Of a stretch of 42,500 nt of DNA, positions 1-11,139 are shown piece after piece. Where the stretch lies: contig NZ_QHCS01000006.1 of the NCBI RefSeq assembly GCF_003545875.1, positions 1 to 42,500 on the forward strand. The letters are read 5' to 3'. The DNA comes from Leptospira stimsonii (GTDB taxonomy: Bacteria > Spirochaetota > Leptospiria > Leptospirales > Leptospiraceae). Under the pieces are notes generated by a model, which made no database searches, was not told the DNA's origin, and saw only the letters and a program-made list of their open reading frames with translations. Position numbers and translations under genes: made by a program. The stretch's first letter is position 1. Every line of letters begins with the position of its first letter.

Positions 1-354
1 TCGGTTTCCTCCAATGCCAGGTATATGTCACCTATGTGCCCGGTCTGTTTTGTTACCTATCTGGGGAGTCTGTACCGAAATGTACCAAGGTGTCTCTCGA
101 ATACTCCGAGGTTGTAAGACGACGTCCTACAAAGGATTTCTCAAAGCCTTCTTACAAAAGTCGGAAAGACCTCTCGTTTACAAAATTCTGAACCGAAGAG
201 AAGAAGATTTGAAATCCAGAATGGAATCTCATCTTCCAACCGAAAATGAGTCGGTGACCAAAAATCGGCAGGAAAATCCAATTTCCAAAAACGAGGAACG
301 AAAGGCAGAGAAAAATGCTTCCCGGAAAGAATATCTCGGCAATTCTAAAGCCCC
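1..354. other. Left-edge spacer, no convincing gene
   Basis: A reading frame is open on the plus strand from base 2 to 367, but its product is low-complexity, Lys/Glu/Asn-rich in the second half, lacks a recognisable domain and has no ribosome binding site, so I do not call it. Two imperfect copies of a 20-bp word (ACCTATSTGSSSRGTCTGT type) lie at 29-48 and 54-73. Bases 112-132 hold a 21-nt inverted repeat with arms TTGTA/CTACAA that belongs to the palindrome family described further along. Confidence 0.5.
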
Positions 355-1251
355 ATGGAAATTTTAAGAACACCTGATTCAGCCTTCGACAATCTTCCAG
401 GTTACAAGTTTCAGCCGAACTACTATCAAATTCAAAACCTGAGGATGCACTATTTAGACGAAGGAAAAAAGGACACGAGTGAAACCATACTTTTACTTCA
501 CGGAGAACCATCCTGGTCTTTTCTCTATCGTAAAATGATCCCCCCTTTGGCCGCCGCGGGCTATCGAGTCATTGCACCCGACCTCATCGGTTTTGGAAAA
601 TCCGACAAACCGAGCGACCCCGAATTCTATTCTTATCAAAGTCATATGGATTGGTTGAAGGAATTCTTTCTCGGTCTCGACCTCAAGAATGTGACCCTCT
701 TTTGTCAAGACTGGGGCGGACTCTTAGGACTTCGACTTGTAGCCGAGAATCCGGATCGATTTTCCAGAGTCGTTGCGGCAAATACGTTTCTTCCCACAGG
801 GGACATTCCACCGAAGGAAGACTTTTTGAAGTGGAGGCATTTTTCTCAAAACGTAAAACGACTTTCGATCGGATCGATCGTAAAAAACGGATGTGTATCC
901 GATCTTTCCAAAGAAATCGTCGCCGGCTATGACGCGCCTTATCCCGAAGAAAAATATAAGGCGGGAGCTCGAAAATTTCCTGCTTTGGTTCCGATCACTC
1001 CCGATGATCCCGCCTCCGAAGCAAATCGAAAAGCCTGGGAAATTTTAAAAGTTTGGAAGAAGCCGTTTCTTCTTACCTTTAGCGACAGCGATCCGATTAC
1101 CAAAGGAGCGGACGTTTTCTTTCGAAGACTCGTTCCTGGAACCAAAGGTCAAAAACACGTTACGATCACAAAGGCTGGACATTTTTTGCAGGAAGACAAA
1201 GGAGAAGAATTAGCCGAGGCGATCAAAAAGTTCATCTCCGAAAATCCTTGA
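355..1251 (+). CDS. Haloalkane dehalogenase-like alpha/beta hydrolase
   Basis: 298 residues, an alpha/beta-hydrolase of the haloalkane dehalogenase subfamily I type, which hydrolyses carbon-halogen bonds in the cytoplasm via an aspartyl-ester intermediate. Visible: oxyanion segment HGEPSWSFLYRKMIP (49-63), nucleophile motif CQDWGG with Asp119 followed by halide-binding Trp120, catalytic acid Asp246 in SDSDP, and base His276 in AGHFLQED. This layout matches Xanthobacter DhlA closely and the length is normal (about 300). There is no signal peptide. The ATG at 355 leads straight into the conserved N-terminal strand; no strong ribosome binding site is visible. Dehalogenation is inferred from motifs. 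An epoxide hydrolase or fluoroacetate dehalogenase activity is possible, since these share the fold. It stands alone and converges on the FecR gene to its right. Confidence 0.82.
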   Translation: MEILRTPDSAFDNLPGYKFQPNYYQIQNLRMHYLDEGKKDTSETILLLHGEPSWSFLYRKMIPPLAAAGYRVIAPDLIGFGKSDKPSDPEFYSYQSHMDWLKEFFLGLDLKNVTLFCQDWGGLLGLRLVAENPDRFSRVVAANTFLPTGDIPPKEDFLKWRHFSQNVKRLSIGSIVKNGCVSDLSKEIVAGYDAPYPEEKYKAGARKFPALVPITPDDPASEANRKAWEILKVWKKPFLLTFSDSDPITKGADVFFRRLVPGTKGQKHVTITKAGHFLQEDKGEELAEAIKKFISENP

Positions 1252-1325
1252 GTTATTGATAGAAGAATTTGGTTCGTATGTGGGAACTTGGATTTGAAAG
1301 TAGTGAAAGGAGTTTGTAACGACAA

Positions 1326-1348
1326 CGCCGCGTTCGAAGAACGCGGCG
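1326..1348. terminator. Perfect 10-bp hairpin between convergent genes
   Basis: Arms CGCCGCGTTC and GAACGCGGCG enclose a 3-nt loop. It lies between the convergent hydrolase and FecR genes and would form in either transcript. There is no U-tract on either side, so it is a bidirectional terminator-like or RNA-3'-end-protecting hairpin rather than a classical intrinsic terminator. Confidence 0.5.
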
Positions 1349-1370
1349 AGAACATTCCAAGAAAAGAATA

Positions 1371-2078
1371 TTATGGTTTTGGAAAGTTTTCGAGAAGTTC
1401 CTTATTCTTCAGTTTCTGATCTTTGAGCATCTGATAATTCTCGGCTTTGATCGTCTTAAAAGTCTGAATGATTTTCATCTTTTCTTTCATGAATTCTTTT
1501 AGAGGTTCGAGAAGTAATACCTTTCCGTTCCAGGAAGCCTGTTCTCCCGCTTTCAAGTCCAACTCGTCACCGGAGGAAGAATTGACCGCAACCTGACCTT
1601 CGTTTACGAAAACCCCGTTCGGGATTGAAGAGTCCTCGTTCTTCGGAGCAGTTTCCTGATCTTCACTGATAACGAACTGAGTTCCACGAACACCGGCCGT
1701 ATAGGAAACGGAAGAGACTTCCAAGTCTTCCTTTTTATTCGATTTTTGAACGTTGGCAAAAAGTTTACCGGAAACCAGATTGACCTTGGTTTTATTTTTG
1801 GTTCCATCGGAATAGAGTTCCGAAATTTCTATCTTGGTGAAAGGAGCGAGACGAACCACAGCATTTGCCCCCAATTGAAGATCCGCCTTCCCGTCTCCGG
1901 TTTCCACCTTTGCGGTCTTTGTTAGAACAACATTCCTTTTAAGGGCTTCCGTCTTTCCGCTGAGAGTATATTGAACCTTTCCCGTTACAAAGAGAGCGAT
2001 CGCAACTTCTTCCTCCGCAAAAACGAAATGCGGAAAAAGAAGAATCAAAGAAAAAGGAAGTAAAACGCTACGAATCAT
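1371..2078 (-). CDS. Exported FecR-domain protein
   Basis: 235 residues. An N-terminal signal peptide (basic MIR, hydrophobic 4-20, cleavage near VFAEEE) is followed by a FecR-type beta-sandwich: the segments VTGKVQYTLSG, VETGDGKADLQLGANAVVRLAP, LVSGKLFANV and VRGTQFVISE give the family pattern, with the VRGT(Q/S)F signature near residue 130. The C-terminal 50 residues are a Lys-rich helical tail. Unlike a sigma regulator it has no N-terminal cytoplasmic part, so it is probably periplasmic or surface-attached. It is the last gene of the sigma/FecR run, 117 bp after the HAMP gene. No clear Shine-Dalgarno precedes the ATG. Function beyond the domain is unknown. Confidence 0.8.
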   Translation of the reverse strand: MIRSVLLPFSLILLFPHFVFAEEEVAIALFVTGKVQYTLSGKTEALKRNVVLTKTAKVETGDGKADLQLGANAVVRLAPFTKIEISELYSDGTKNKTKVNLVSGKLFANVQKSNKKEDLEVSSVSYTAGVRGTQFVISEDQETAPKNEDSSIPNGVFVNEGQVAVNSSSGDELDLKAGEQASWNGKVLLLEPLKEFMKEKMKIIQTFKTIKAENYQMLKDQKLKNKELLENFPKP

Positions 2079-2195
2079 ACCGAGAAGGTTTACATAGGTT
2101 TGGGGAAAAATCTACAATTAATTTCCAAAAGTGCCCGTGTTCAAATCGGAAAGAATCTCATGGAACATATAAATTCTTTCGCGTTCGTGAAAAGT

Positions 2196-2738
2196 TTAAC
2201 TCTTTGGATTGTTGATCCTCTTTTCTATAACTTGATTGAGAAGGTCGGCGAGCTCCTGAAATTCATCCCCTTTACGGATTTTGATCTTTTTGAGATTTTC
2301 TCCTTCCGCTAATCTTTTGAGATGATTTTTGATATTGTAAACCGGACCGGCCATCTTATGCGAATAGACTACGGTAAAAATTGCGGTCATTCCCAGAAAC
2401 AACCCCGATAAAAGAAGAATCCCGTTCACTTGAATCGTAAACATATCCAGCCTGTGATCGTAGTCCGGAAGAAAGATTTCTCTTTCGACAAACTTTTCTC
2501 TTTCGACTCCGTTTAGTTCTTCGAAACCTTTTTGATAAACTTTGACGGGATCGTTTCTCAAACGGAATACAACACCCTTGTCAAATTTTGTATAATTCAA
2601 CCAATAGAGAAAGCCGACGGTCAAAAGAAGTCCGAAAAGAATGAGTAAAGAATAATTCAGTAAGAATTTGAGTTGGAAATCCCGGTCGATGATGTAGTTA
2701 CTAAAAATCCTCTTTTTACCGGGGTCGTCTTGTGTCAT
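2196..2738 (-). CDS. HAMP-domain membrane protein without output domain
   Basis: 180 residues: a short cytoplasmic N-terminus, membrane helix about 26-47, an extracytoplasmic segment of roughly 55 residues, a second membrane helix about 103-125, then a HAMP domain (SHKMAGPVYNIKNHLKRLAEGEN, then RKGDEFQELADLLNQVIE). The Pro of the HAMP AS1 helix and the DEFQEL DExG-like motif are visible. HAMP normally relays a signal to a kinase, cyclase or chemotaxis output, yet this protein stops after HAMP. It lies between two FecR-type genes downstream of an ECF sigma factor, so a sensing or partner role there is inferred. GAGGA precedes the ATG by 6 bp. Confidence 0.75.
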   Translation of the reverse strand: MTQDDPGKKRIFSNYIIDRDFQLKFLLNYSLLILFGLLLTVGFLYWLNYTKFDKGVVFRLRNDPVKVYQKGFEELNGVEREKFVEREIFLPDYDHRLDMFTIQVNGILLLSGLFLGMTAIFTVVYSHKMAGPVYNIKNHLKRLAEGENLKKIKIRKGDEFQELADLLNQVIEKRINNPKS

Positions 2739-2798
2739 GCGGGGTCCTCGAGGACTAAATTTCCCGATTTACCTGCGCCCTGTCAAAGAGAATTTCGA

Positions 2799-3869
2799 TT
2801 AGTGGATTTGAATCACTTCAGATACGGACTCTCGAGGAATCGTAATTTCCTTTTCGAGGGTTTGAACATACATCGCTTTTTCGTCCATGTCAACGATGAC
2901 ACCCTCGATCGTTTTTCCATCCAAGAGGACAATCCGTTCCATTCTTTGAAATTCCGTCAGGAGTTCCTGTTTACTGGAATATCCCCTATTCTTATCCCGA
3001 GGAATACTTTCAACCGGCAACTTATCGAATTCCGAGTTTAAGAGATCCTTTTCGGATTCCTTGAGAAGACTCCGAACAAAACCTTTTGGACTCACGAAAA
3101 TCGCCTGATTCGGTTCTAAAACCTGCTCCCCTTCCGGCGCGGTCTTTTGAGAATCCACTCTCGCGCTGACGGCGACTCTACCTTCTAAAACTTGAATCTT
3201 GGTTCCTTCGCCGGGAAGATTTTGAAAACTAAAACTGGTCCCACGAACCTCGGCACTGACAGTTTCGGAACGTACGGAAAATTCTTCCTTCTTCAGATTC
3301 TTATGAATATGAGCTAAAAGTTCGCCTTTTTCCAAATCGATTCCGATTTTATAATGAGTCGAAAGATCGATCTTGCGGAAAGAAACTTGAGAATCCCCGA
3401 GCACACGGACCGCAATTCCCTCGGATACTTTTAGATTTAAAAATGCGTTTGGAGAAGTGACAACTCTTTGCCCTTCTTGGATTCGAACTCCCGGCTTGAG
3501 AAGAATCTTATCTTTCGGATCGGAAGAAGTTAAATAGGCTTCTCCTTCCACCTGAGAAATCTCGACTCCGCCTTTTTCCACGCTCAAAGGAGAATTATTT
3601 TTAAGAATAGAATAATATCCTAATGTAATCGCCATTAAAAATATGGCCGCCGCGGAAAGTGAAATTACGATTTTATTTTTTGCGAAGCGGGATATGGGAA
3701 CCACTTTCGATGCCTGGGCACGGGTATAGAGCGACTCAAAGTCTGATTGTTTGGGCGAATATTCAACCCAAGAACTACCCAGACCTTTGCCGAGCCATTC
3801 CACAGATGGACTCAGTTCGTTCTGCTTGCCTTCGAGCAGAATTTCTTTTATCTTCTCTTCCCTTTCCAT
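2799..3869 (-). CDS. FecR-type transmembrane sigma regulator with C-terminal beta domain
   Basis: The reading frame is open upstream to a TTG at 3884. I choose the ATG at 3869 (356 residues) because GGAAG lies 7 bp before it. Counted from the ATG, an approximately 85-residue cytoplasmic region is followed by a single membrane helix (about 67-88), then a FecR domain (VEGEAYL..., GQRVVTSPNAFLNLKV, LEKGELLAHI, VRGTSFSFQN, VLEGRVAVSA). The last 45 residues (IVLLDGKTIEGVIVDMDEKAMYVQTL...) look like a small Sm-like beta-barrel segment, unusual for FecR. It starts shortly after the ECF sigma gene ends, the usual position for a cognate anti-sigma or signal transducer. That partnership is inferred; no zinc-finger HxxxCxxC motif is present. 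Confidence 0.78.
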   Translation of the reverse strand: MEREEKIKEILLEGKQNELSPSVEWLGKGLGSSWVEYSPKQSDFESLYTRAQASKVVPISRFAKNKIVISLSAAAIFLMAITLGYYSILKNNSPLSVEKGGVEISQVEGEAYLTSSDPKDKILLKPGVRIQEGQRVVTSPNAFLNLKVSEGIAVRVLGDSQVSFRKIDLSTHYKIGIDLEKGELLAHIHKNLKKEEFSVRSETVSAEVRGTSFSFQNLPGEGTKIQVLEGRVAVSARVDSQKTAPEGEQVLEPNQAIFVSPKGFVRSLLKESEKDLLNSEFDKLPVESIPRDKNRGYSSKQELLTEFQRMERIVLLDGKTIEGVIVDMDEKAMYVQTLEKEITIPRESVSEVIQIH

Positions 3870-3903
3870 TCCCGATGCTTCCAACTTTTTTTATATGATT
3901 CAA

Positions 3904-4440
<537 letters not shown>

Positions 4441-4557
4441 GATGGGAAACCCGATTTCAAGTAAATTCCGTGACCGCTCCAGCCTTCTCTATCATAAGTT
4501 AACAGAGTGAATTCGCCTTTTTTTCAGATTTACAGTTTTTTTTCCGAACCGACCGGA

Positions 4558-5316
4558 TTATTTCCTTTGATTCAGATTCCAATCGTAATCCAGATGCTGG
4601 ATCTCCGCGGAGGTCGGGACCGATGGAAGTCCGGAGTTTGCGTTGAAGAAGGAAATTAGGCTCCCACTTTTACGGGTAAAGTCCGCCTGAAACCACCCGA
4701 AAATCTTGGAAAGGTAAAGAATTTTTTTCGATGAATCGTATCGATTGTATTTGGAGTCTGAAAGAAATTTTTTTGCAACGGAACTCAGTTGTTCTTCTAG
4801 TTTTGCGGCTTGATAAGCCTCGTTCAGAATCGGTGGACATCCTTTCGAAGCGCAGTTGATCGCAAAATGAATTCTGGGTTCCTGAAAATCCTTTCTGAGT
4901 TTTTCATGCTCGATCCAGTCCAGATTCTTCTTGGTTCCTAGGAGAGTAAAGAATTCGATTTTCCAGGGTCCGGAAAAAATCCCACCGAGATCCTTGATAC
5001 TTTTCAGTGGATAATGATCGAGAATCAAACGAATCGTAAACGCGTTATACGCGTTGATAAGAAAACTCAGTCGTTCTGAATTCGAAAAAGAAAAATATTC
5101 CTTTTCGTCGACCGCACTCAAGGTCTGTAAATAAGAATCCAATGCGGAACGATTTGTTTTCCAGGATGAATAATCGACCAGTCCGTTTTGAACGTATTTT
5201 TTAAGTTCGTTCGAAAATTTGGAATGTGTGTGATCGAATGCGGATACGGTTCCGGTAAAAAATGTGAGGAGCAAAAGGACAAGGAAGAGAATCATCGAAA
5301 GTTTTCGTTTGAACAT
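4558..5316 (-). CDS. Exported DUF547-family protein
   Basis: 252 residues from the ATG at 5316, which I prefer to an upstream in-frame ATG at 5421: AAGGA lies about 10 bp before it and the protein then starts with a proper signal peptide (MFKRKLSMILFLVLLLLTFFTGTVSAF). The mature part matches the DUF547 pattern, with YSSWKTNRSALDSYL, NAYNAFTIRLILDHYPLKSI, HFAINCASKGCPPI and a paired-Cys NCASKGCP segment that is the family hallmark. The family has been found near cell-envelope and stress genes, but no biochemical role is established. Expected to be periplasmic. No operon partner is evident. Confidence 0.83.
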   Translation of the reverse strand: MFKRKLSMILFLVLLLLTFFTGTVSAFDHTHSKFSNELKKYVQNGLVDYSSWKTNRSALDSYLQTLSAVDEKEYFSFSNSERLSFLINAYNAFTIRLILDHYPLKSIKDLGGIFSGPWKIEFFTLLGTKKNLDWIEHEKLRKDFQEPRIHFAINCASKGCPPILNEAYQAAKLEEQLSSVAKKFLSDSKYNRYDSSKKILYLSKIFGWFQADFTRKSGSLISFFNANSGLPSVPTSAEIQHLDYDWNLNQRK

Positions 5317-5470
5317 TTTTTGTTTTTCCTTTTTCTTCTTCGACTGGATTGGAAAGTCCATTCGATCTATGATTTGAGAAAAAGTCAATGGAGGTTTTGG
5401 GAAACTTCGGCCCTTCTCCAAAGCGTTGCGGAGAGAATTCAGATACCGGTCTTGCGGGAATCGAAGAATC

Positions 5471-5998
5471 TTAGTAATATTGAATGCGGTCTTTCGCGTA
5501 AATTGGATTCGGAGCGAAAATAAATTCTCTCGAAATCGTGTTTGAGACTAAATCTAAGGTCAAGATATTGCAGTAATAATCGTAAAATGGTGGAGTTCCC
5601 ACATTTAAAGTTTCACTGATAGATTCTCCAACTCCAATTTCTTCCAGCCAAAGCATATAATTTACGAGAAAACAACGGGAGACACCGTGGGCAGTTGCAT
5701 AAGAACTCAAAACGGCCCATGTCCCAAAATCCATTCTTACGTTGAACCGTTTCAGAGTGCCTTGATTTTTTTGATACATCGTTTTGCCGACTTCCGGATT
5801 GATCCTCTTTAACGAGAGAAGATACTTTCCATATCTTCTCATCAAGACCGGGATTTTCTTTCGGAGAAAAACTTTCTCCTCTGCGTTCAGTCTTTTCCAA
5901 TATCTTTCCGGAATCAAAAATGTTTCTACATTTGTCTTCCCTTCAACGGCGAGGCGGTCTTCAACTTTCGCAACCGGAGTAATGAATATATTTCCCAT
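5471..5998 (-). CDS. DUF1564 family protein
   Basis: 175 residues. Core segments ETFLIPERYWKRL, KKIPVLMRRYGKYLLSLKRIN, TMYQKNQGTLKRFNVRM and AHGVSRCFLVNYMLWLEEIG are those of DUF1564, a Leptospira-specific paralogous family of unknown function that is often present in many copies per genome. The middle part, where an Arg/Lys-rich beta-hairpin leads into a helix, suggests but does not prove nucleic-acid binding similar to ribbon-helix-helix proteins. There is no signal peptide or membrane segment, so it is cytoplasmic. No good ribosome binding site precedes the ATG. It is monocistronic and divergent from the membrane-protein gene to its right. Confidence 0.8.
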   Translation of the reverse strand: MGNIFITPVAKVEDRLAVEGKTNVETFLIPERYWKRLNAEEKVFLRKKIPVLMRRYGKYLLSLKRINPEVGKTMYQKNQGTLKRFNVRMDFGTWAVLSSYATAHGVSRCFLVNYMLWLEEIGVGESISETLNVGTPPFYDYYCNILTLDLVSNTISREFIFAPNPIYAKDRIQYY

Positions 5999-6182
5999 AC
6001 ACTATACGGTTCCAATGACTTTCATTTCGGGCGCTTTCAAAAGACAAAATTCCATTTTTTTATAAGAAGAATACAGACTCTTTCCTAAAAGATCGGATCC
6101 ACTCGAAAACAACGCTTTTGAATCAGCGCTTTTTTTTACGAATAAAAAAGGAAAACAGTTTGTTAATAAACCGAGGCGTTTC

Positions 6183-6707
6183 ATGACAATCGTTTATAAC
6201 GGAACTGGGGGAGCGTTGGGAATTTTTGCCGCACTTGTTTCTATCATTTTAAGTTTTTACGACGTAACTTGGAATCCTTGGGGAATCTTGATTTTTTGTT
6301 CCATCCTTAGTCTTGCAGGCGGAATTTTGGAACTCACTTTGGATCAAAAGATTCGTCCACGTTATTTTTATTTGATCCCAGCTTGGCTCGTCGGGCTTTG
6401 CGGAATCGGACTTGTCATCCGAGAGATGCACACGTTTTGGGGAAATGTGATCTTTGCGGGAATCTTAATTCCTCTTTCATTTTGGATTCGATCCGAATCA
6501 AAAAAACCAGGCGGAAAATGGGTATTCACCCTCATAGGAAGTTTAGTCTTGCTCTTGACTACGCAAATTTTGATGCAAGGAGAACACGGACCTACCCCTT
6601 CGATTTGGAGTCATATCGCAAACGGAATTTCCATCCTCCTCTTCGGGCTTTCCCTCTTCAAGATTTGGTCCGCGAGAAAAAGAGAAGAAGAACTTTTTCC
6701 TTCTTAA
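6183..6707 (+). CDS. Integral membrane protein, unknown function
   Basis: 174 residues with about five or six membrane helices (roughly 7-27, 32-50, 62-78, 85-100, 112-129 and 140-160) joined by very short loops, and a charged cytoplasmic tail ending REEELFPS. I recognise no family. AGGCG sits 5-6 bp before the ATG. It is not obviously co-transcribed with the next gene, which follows after 78 bp. Confidence 0.65.
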   Translation: MTIVYNGTGGALGIFAALVSIILSFYDVTWNPWGILIFCSILSLAGGILELTLDQKIRPRYFYLIPAWLVGLCGIGLVIREMHTFWGNVIFAGILIPLSFWIRSESKKPGGKWVFTLIGSLVLLLTTQILMQGEHGPTPSIWSHIANGISILLFGLSLFKIWSARKREEELFPS

Positions 6708-6785
6708 AATCATTTTGAATCTAAAAATCGAATCGGAGAAAATTTCTCTCCTTATAGGAATCGATTCTTTCGATACAAATCTTAG

Positions 6786-7160
6786 ATGTTCTCATTTTTT
6801 CAAAACGAATCCAAACCGGAAAAAAGAATTCTCAGTTACGGAAATCCGATCCTAATTTCTAAACTTTGCATTGTTGGATTGTTTTGTTTTGGACTTTTGC
6901 TCGAATTCTCCTTTCCAATCTTTTCTCAAAACGAACCCAATCAGAAAACTCTTGAACAACCGGAATCCAAACCCCTTTTACGGGTCTTTCCCTCTTTTCG
7001 AAAGGAAGAATGTGACTGGGCGATTCGCTGGGATATCTGTCTGAATTGTCTAAGAATCGGTCGGCGCTACGCGCAAAAGATCCATTTCTATCCTTCGGGT
7101 CCGCATCGAGAACACGGATGTTATTCGGAAGAGGAAGGTTTTTTTCTTTTAGAAGAATGA
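6786..7160 (+). CDS. Small hypothetical protein with N-terminal membrane segment
   Basis: 124 residues. A hydrophobic segment at about 26-46 (LCIVGLFCFGLLLEFSFPIF) could be an uncleaved anchor or a late signal peptide with cleavage after FSQ. The C-terminal part has closely spaced cysteines and aromatics (ECDWAIRWDICLNCLRIGRRY). I do not know the family. The call rests on plausible composition and on the strong terminator that separates it from the convergent lipoprotein gene. No ribosome binding site stands out. Confidence 0.45.
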   Translation: MFSFFQNESKPEKRILSYGNPILISKLCIVGLFCFGLLLEFSFPIFSQNEPNQKTLEQPESKPLLRVFPSFRKEECDWAIRWDICLNCLRIGRRYAQKIHFYPSGPHREHGCYSEEEGFFLLEE

Positions 7161-7201
7161 AGTCGGTGGGAAGAAAAAGGTAAAACGAGAGAAAGATTCG
7201 A

Positions 7202-7246
7202 TAAAAAAATAAAGCAGAGAAGAAGAATTCCTTCCCTGCTTTATTT
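7202..7246 (-). terminator. Strong terminator shared by convergent genes
   Basis: An 11-bp perfect stem (AAATAAAGCAG / CTGCTTTATTT, 7207-7217 and 7236-7246) with an inner GAAG/CTTC pairing. Read on the minus strand it runs into a tract of seven T, giving a good intrinsic terminator for the lipoprotein gene. Read on the plus strand, the stem itself ends in TTTATTT. Confidence 0.8.
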
Positions 7247-7260
7247 CCATTGGAAAAATC

Positions 7261-9503
<2,243 letters not shown>

Positions 9504-9874
9504 TTTGTGTTTCCCCGAATTGATTTTTTTCTCTAATTTCTTTGCTTGTAAAGTGAGTTTCTTTTTAATAAAAATCTCTTTGTTCGCAAAGAGCCAATCC
9601 CAACGCTCCGCTGCTCTTTGGCAATCTAGCTCCCTATGGGTCGCGCGATTCCCCGAATTGATTTCTTTTTCCCTAAGTTTCTTTGCTTCGCTAAAAGCCA
9701 ATCCCAACGCTACTCTTCAAGACCGTTGAGTTGAATCGAGTCTTCTACTGGCTTTTCAAACTTTGTGGCGGGAGTTTGAGAGCCTCTCTTTTCTGAATCG
9801 CTCGGTGCCTCCGAATGATTTTCTTCGGTCCTACTTTCACGAGCCGTGATTCAAATCACAATCTCCGTATATTC
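9504..9874. repeat. Spacer with an imperfect direct duplication upstream of the glycosidase
   Basis: The word CCCCGAATTGATTT followed by a T-rich stretch and TTTCTTTGCTT occurs at 9513 and again at 9651. The word GCCAATCCCAACGCT occurs at 9593 and again at 9697. The two copies therefore line up with a deletion of about 34 bp in the second. The minus-strand reading frame is open through both copies and joins the glycosidase, but has no better start there. The rest (9730-9874) shows no gene. Confidence 0.7.
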
Positions 9875-10753
9875 CTATTCGTTAAACTGAATTCTTGCGT
9901 CTTCATAACCTCTGCTGATCAAATAGTCCGCCTGTACTTGCGAAAAATTTAATATACTACTGAAGCCGAGGGAGGTTCTCGGGCCGATCGTTCTGATTTT
10001 TAATTCCGGTCGATCCGCGCTCGGAATGGATAAAAGAGAAGAGAGTTTTGATTTTTTGCCTTTTCTTTTTTTCTTTTCAAAATTCATATTGGACATCACG
10101 GTTTGAAACGAACCGATGAGAGAAAGCTCGAAGACCCTTTCCAAACCTTCTCTTCTCGTTTTCGGAAGTCCCATGTCGATCCCCCCGACGGGAGAAAGTA
10201 ATACTACAACGATGTCGGTCGCCCCTCTTTCCACTGCGGGAAGAATCGGAGTGTTTGCCATTACACCGCCGTCCCAGTGTGGAGCTCCGTCCACATACTG
10301 CCAGGGAAAAAACATCGGAATCGCGGACGAGGCCATCACGTGTTCGATATCGATTTCTTTGTTTCGAAAAAATACAAGTTCGGCGGTCAGAATATTTACC
10401 GCCGTGATAATCACTTCCGTCGGATTCTTCCTTAGGTTTCGAAAGTCCAAATGAGAATAGAGGAGGTTTTTGAGCGGAGTCGTATCGGTTAAGGGTGAAT
10501 AACTTTTTACGAAGATGTCGACGAGATCGTTCCAGATCGAATAACGCATCACCTTCTTGGCTTCGATCGACTTCCAAAGTTTGGTGATCTCGGCCGCATT
10601 CATTCCGCAACCCATCGCTGTGGCCGTAATAGCTCCTACGGAAGTTCCACAGATGACATCCGGTTTGAATTGAATTTCTTCTAAATATCGAAGAACCCCG
10701 GCTTGATAAGCGCCTCGGGCTCCTCCTCCGGATAGGATCAGGGCACGTTTCAT
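9875..10753 (-). CDS. Patatin-like phospholipase
   Basis: 292 residues. The N-terminal oxyanion loop SGGGARGAYQAGVL (8-21), nucleophile Ser38 in GTSVGA and Asp161 in the DGG motif (HWDGGVMANTP) make the Ser-Asp dyad of patatin-type lipid acyl hydrolases, which release fatty acids from phospholipids or neutral lipids. A Lys-rich insertion (NFEKKKRKGKKSKL, about 224-237) may touch membranes or nucleic acid. There is no signal peptide, so the site is cytoplasmic or the inner membrane face. A long, structured spacer of about 385 bp separates it from the upstream MFS gene and could be its 5' leader. Confidence 0.87.
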   Translation of the reverse strand: MKRALILSGGGARGAYQAGVLRYLEEIQFKPDVICGTSVGAITATAMGCGMNAAEITKLWKSIEAKKVMRYSIWNDLVDIFVKSYSPLTDTTPLKNLLYSHLDFRNLRKNPTEVIITAVNILTAELVFFRNKEIDIEHVMASSAIPMFFPWQYVDGAPHWDGGVMANTPILPAVERGATDIVVVLLSPVGGIDMGLPKTRREGLERVFELSLIGSFQTVMSNMNFEKKKRKGKKSKLSSLLSIPSADRPELKIRTIGPRTSLGFSSILNFSQVQADYLISRGYEDARIQFNE

Positions 10754-10877
10754 TCTACCTGATTCTCAAACGGTTCTAAAAAAGAGAAGAATTTTCGGTA
10801 GAGCGGGAAGGACACTTTTGGAAGGTTCGGAAAAGAAGTATTTTGAGGGAAACCTTCTGAGCGACTGCAACGTTTCT

Positions 10878-11104
<227 letters not shown>

Positions 11105-11139
11105 GAATTAGAGCAAAATTTTTCGGGAATTTTCTTTCC

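Noticed and set aside
14..367. Plus-strand open frame at the left edge
   Set aside because: Low-complexity product, no ribosome binding site, no domain, and it contains the palindromic repeat and a short tandem-like word. It ends inside the hydrolase gene.
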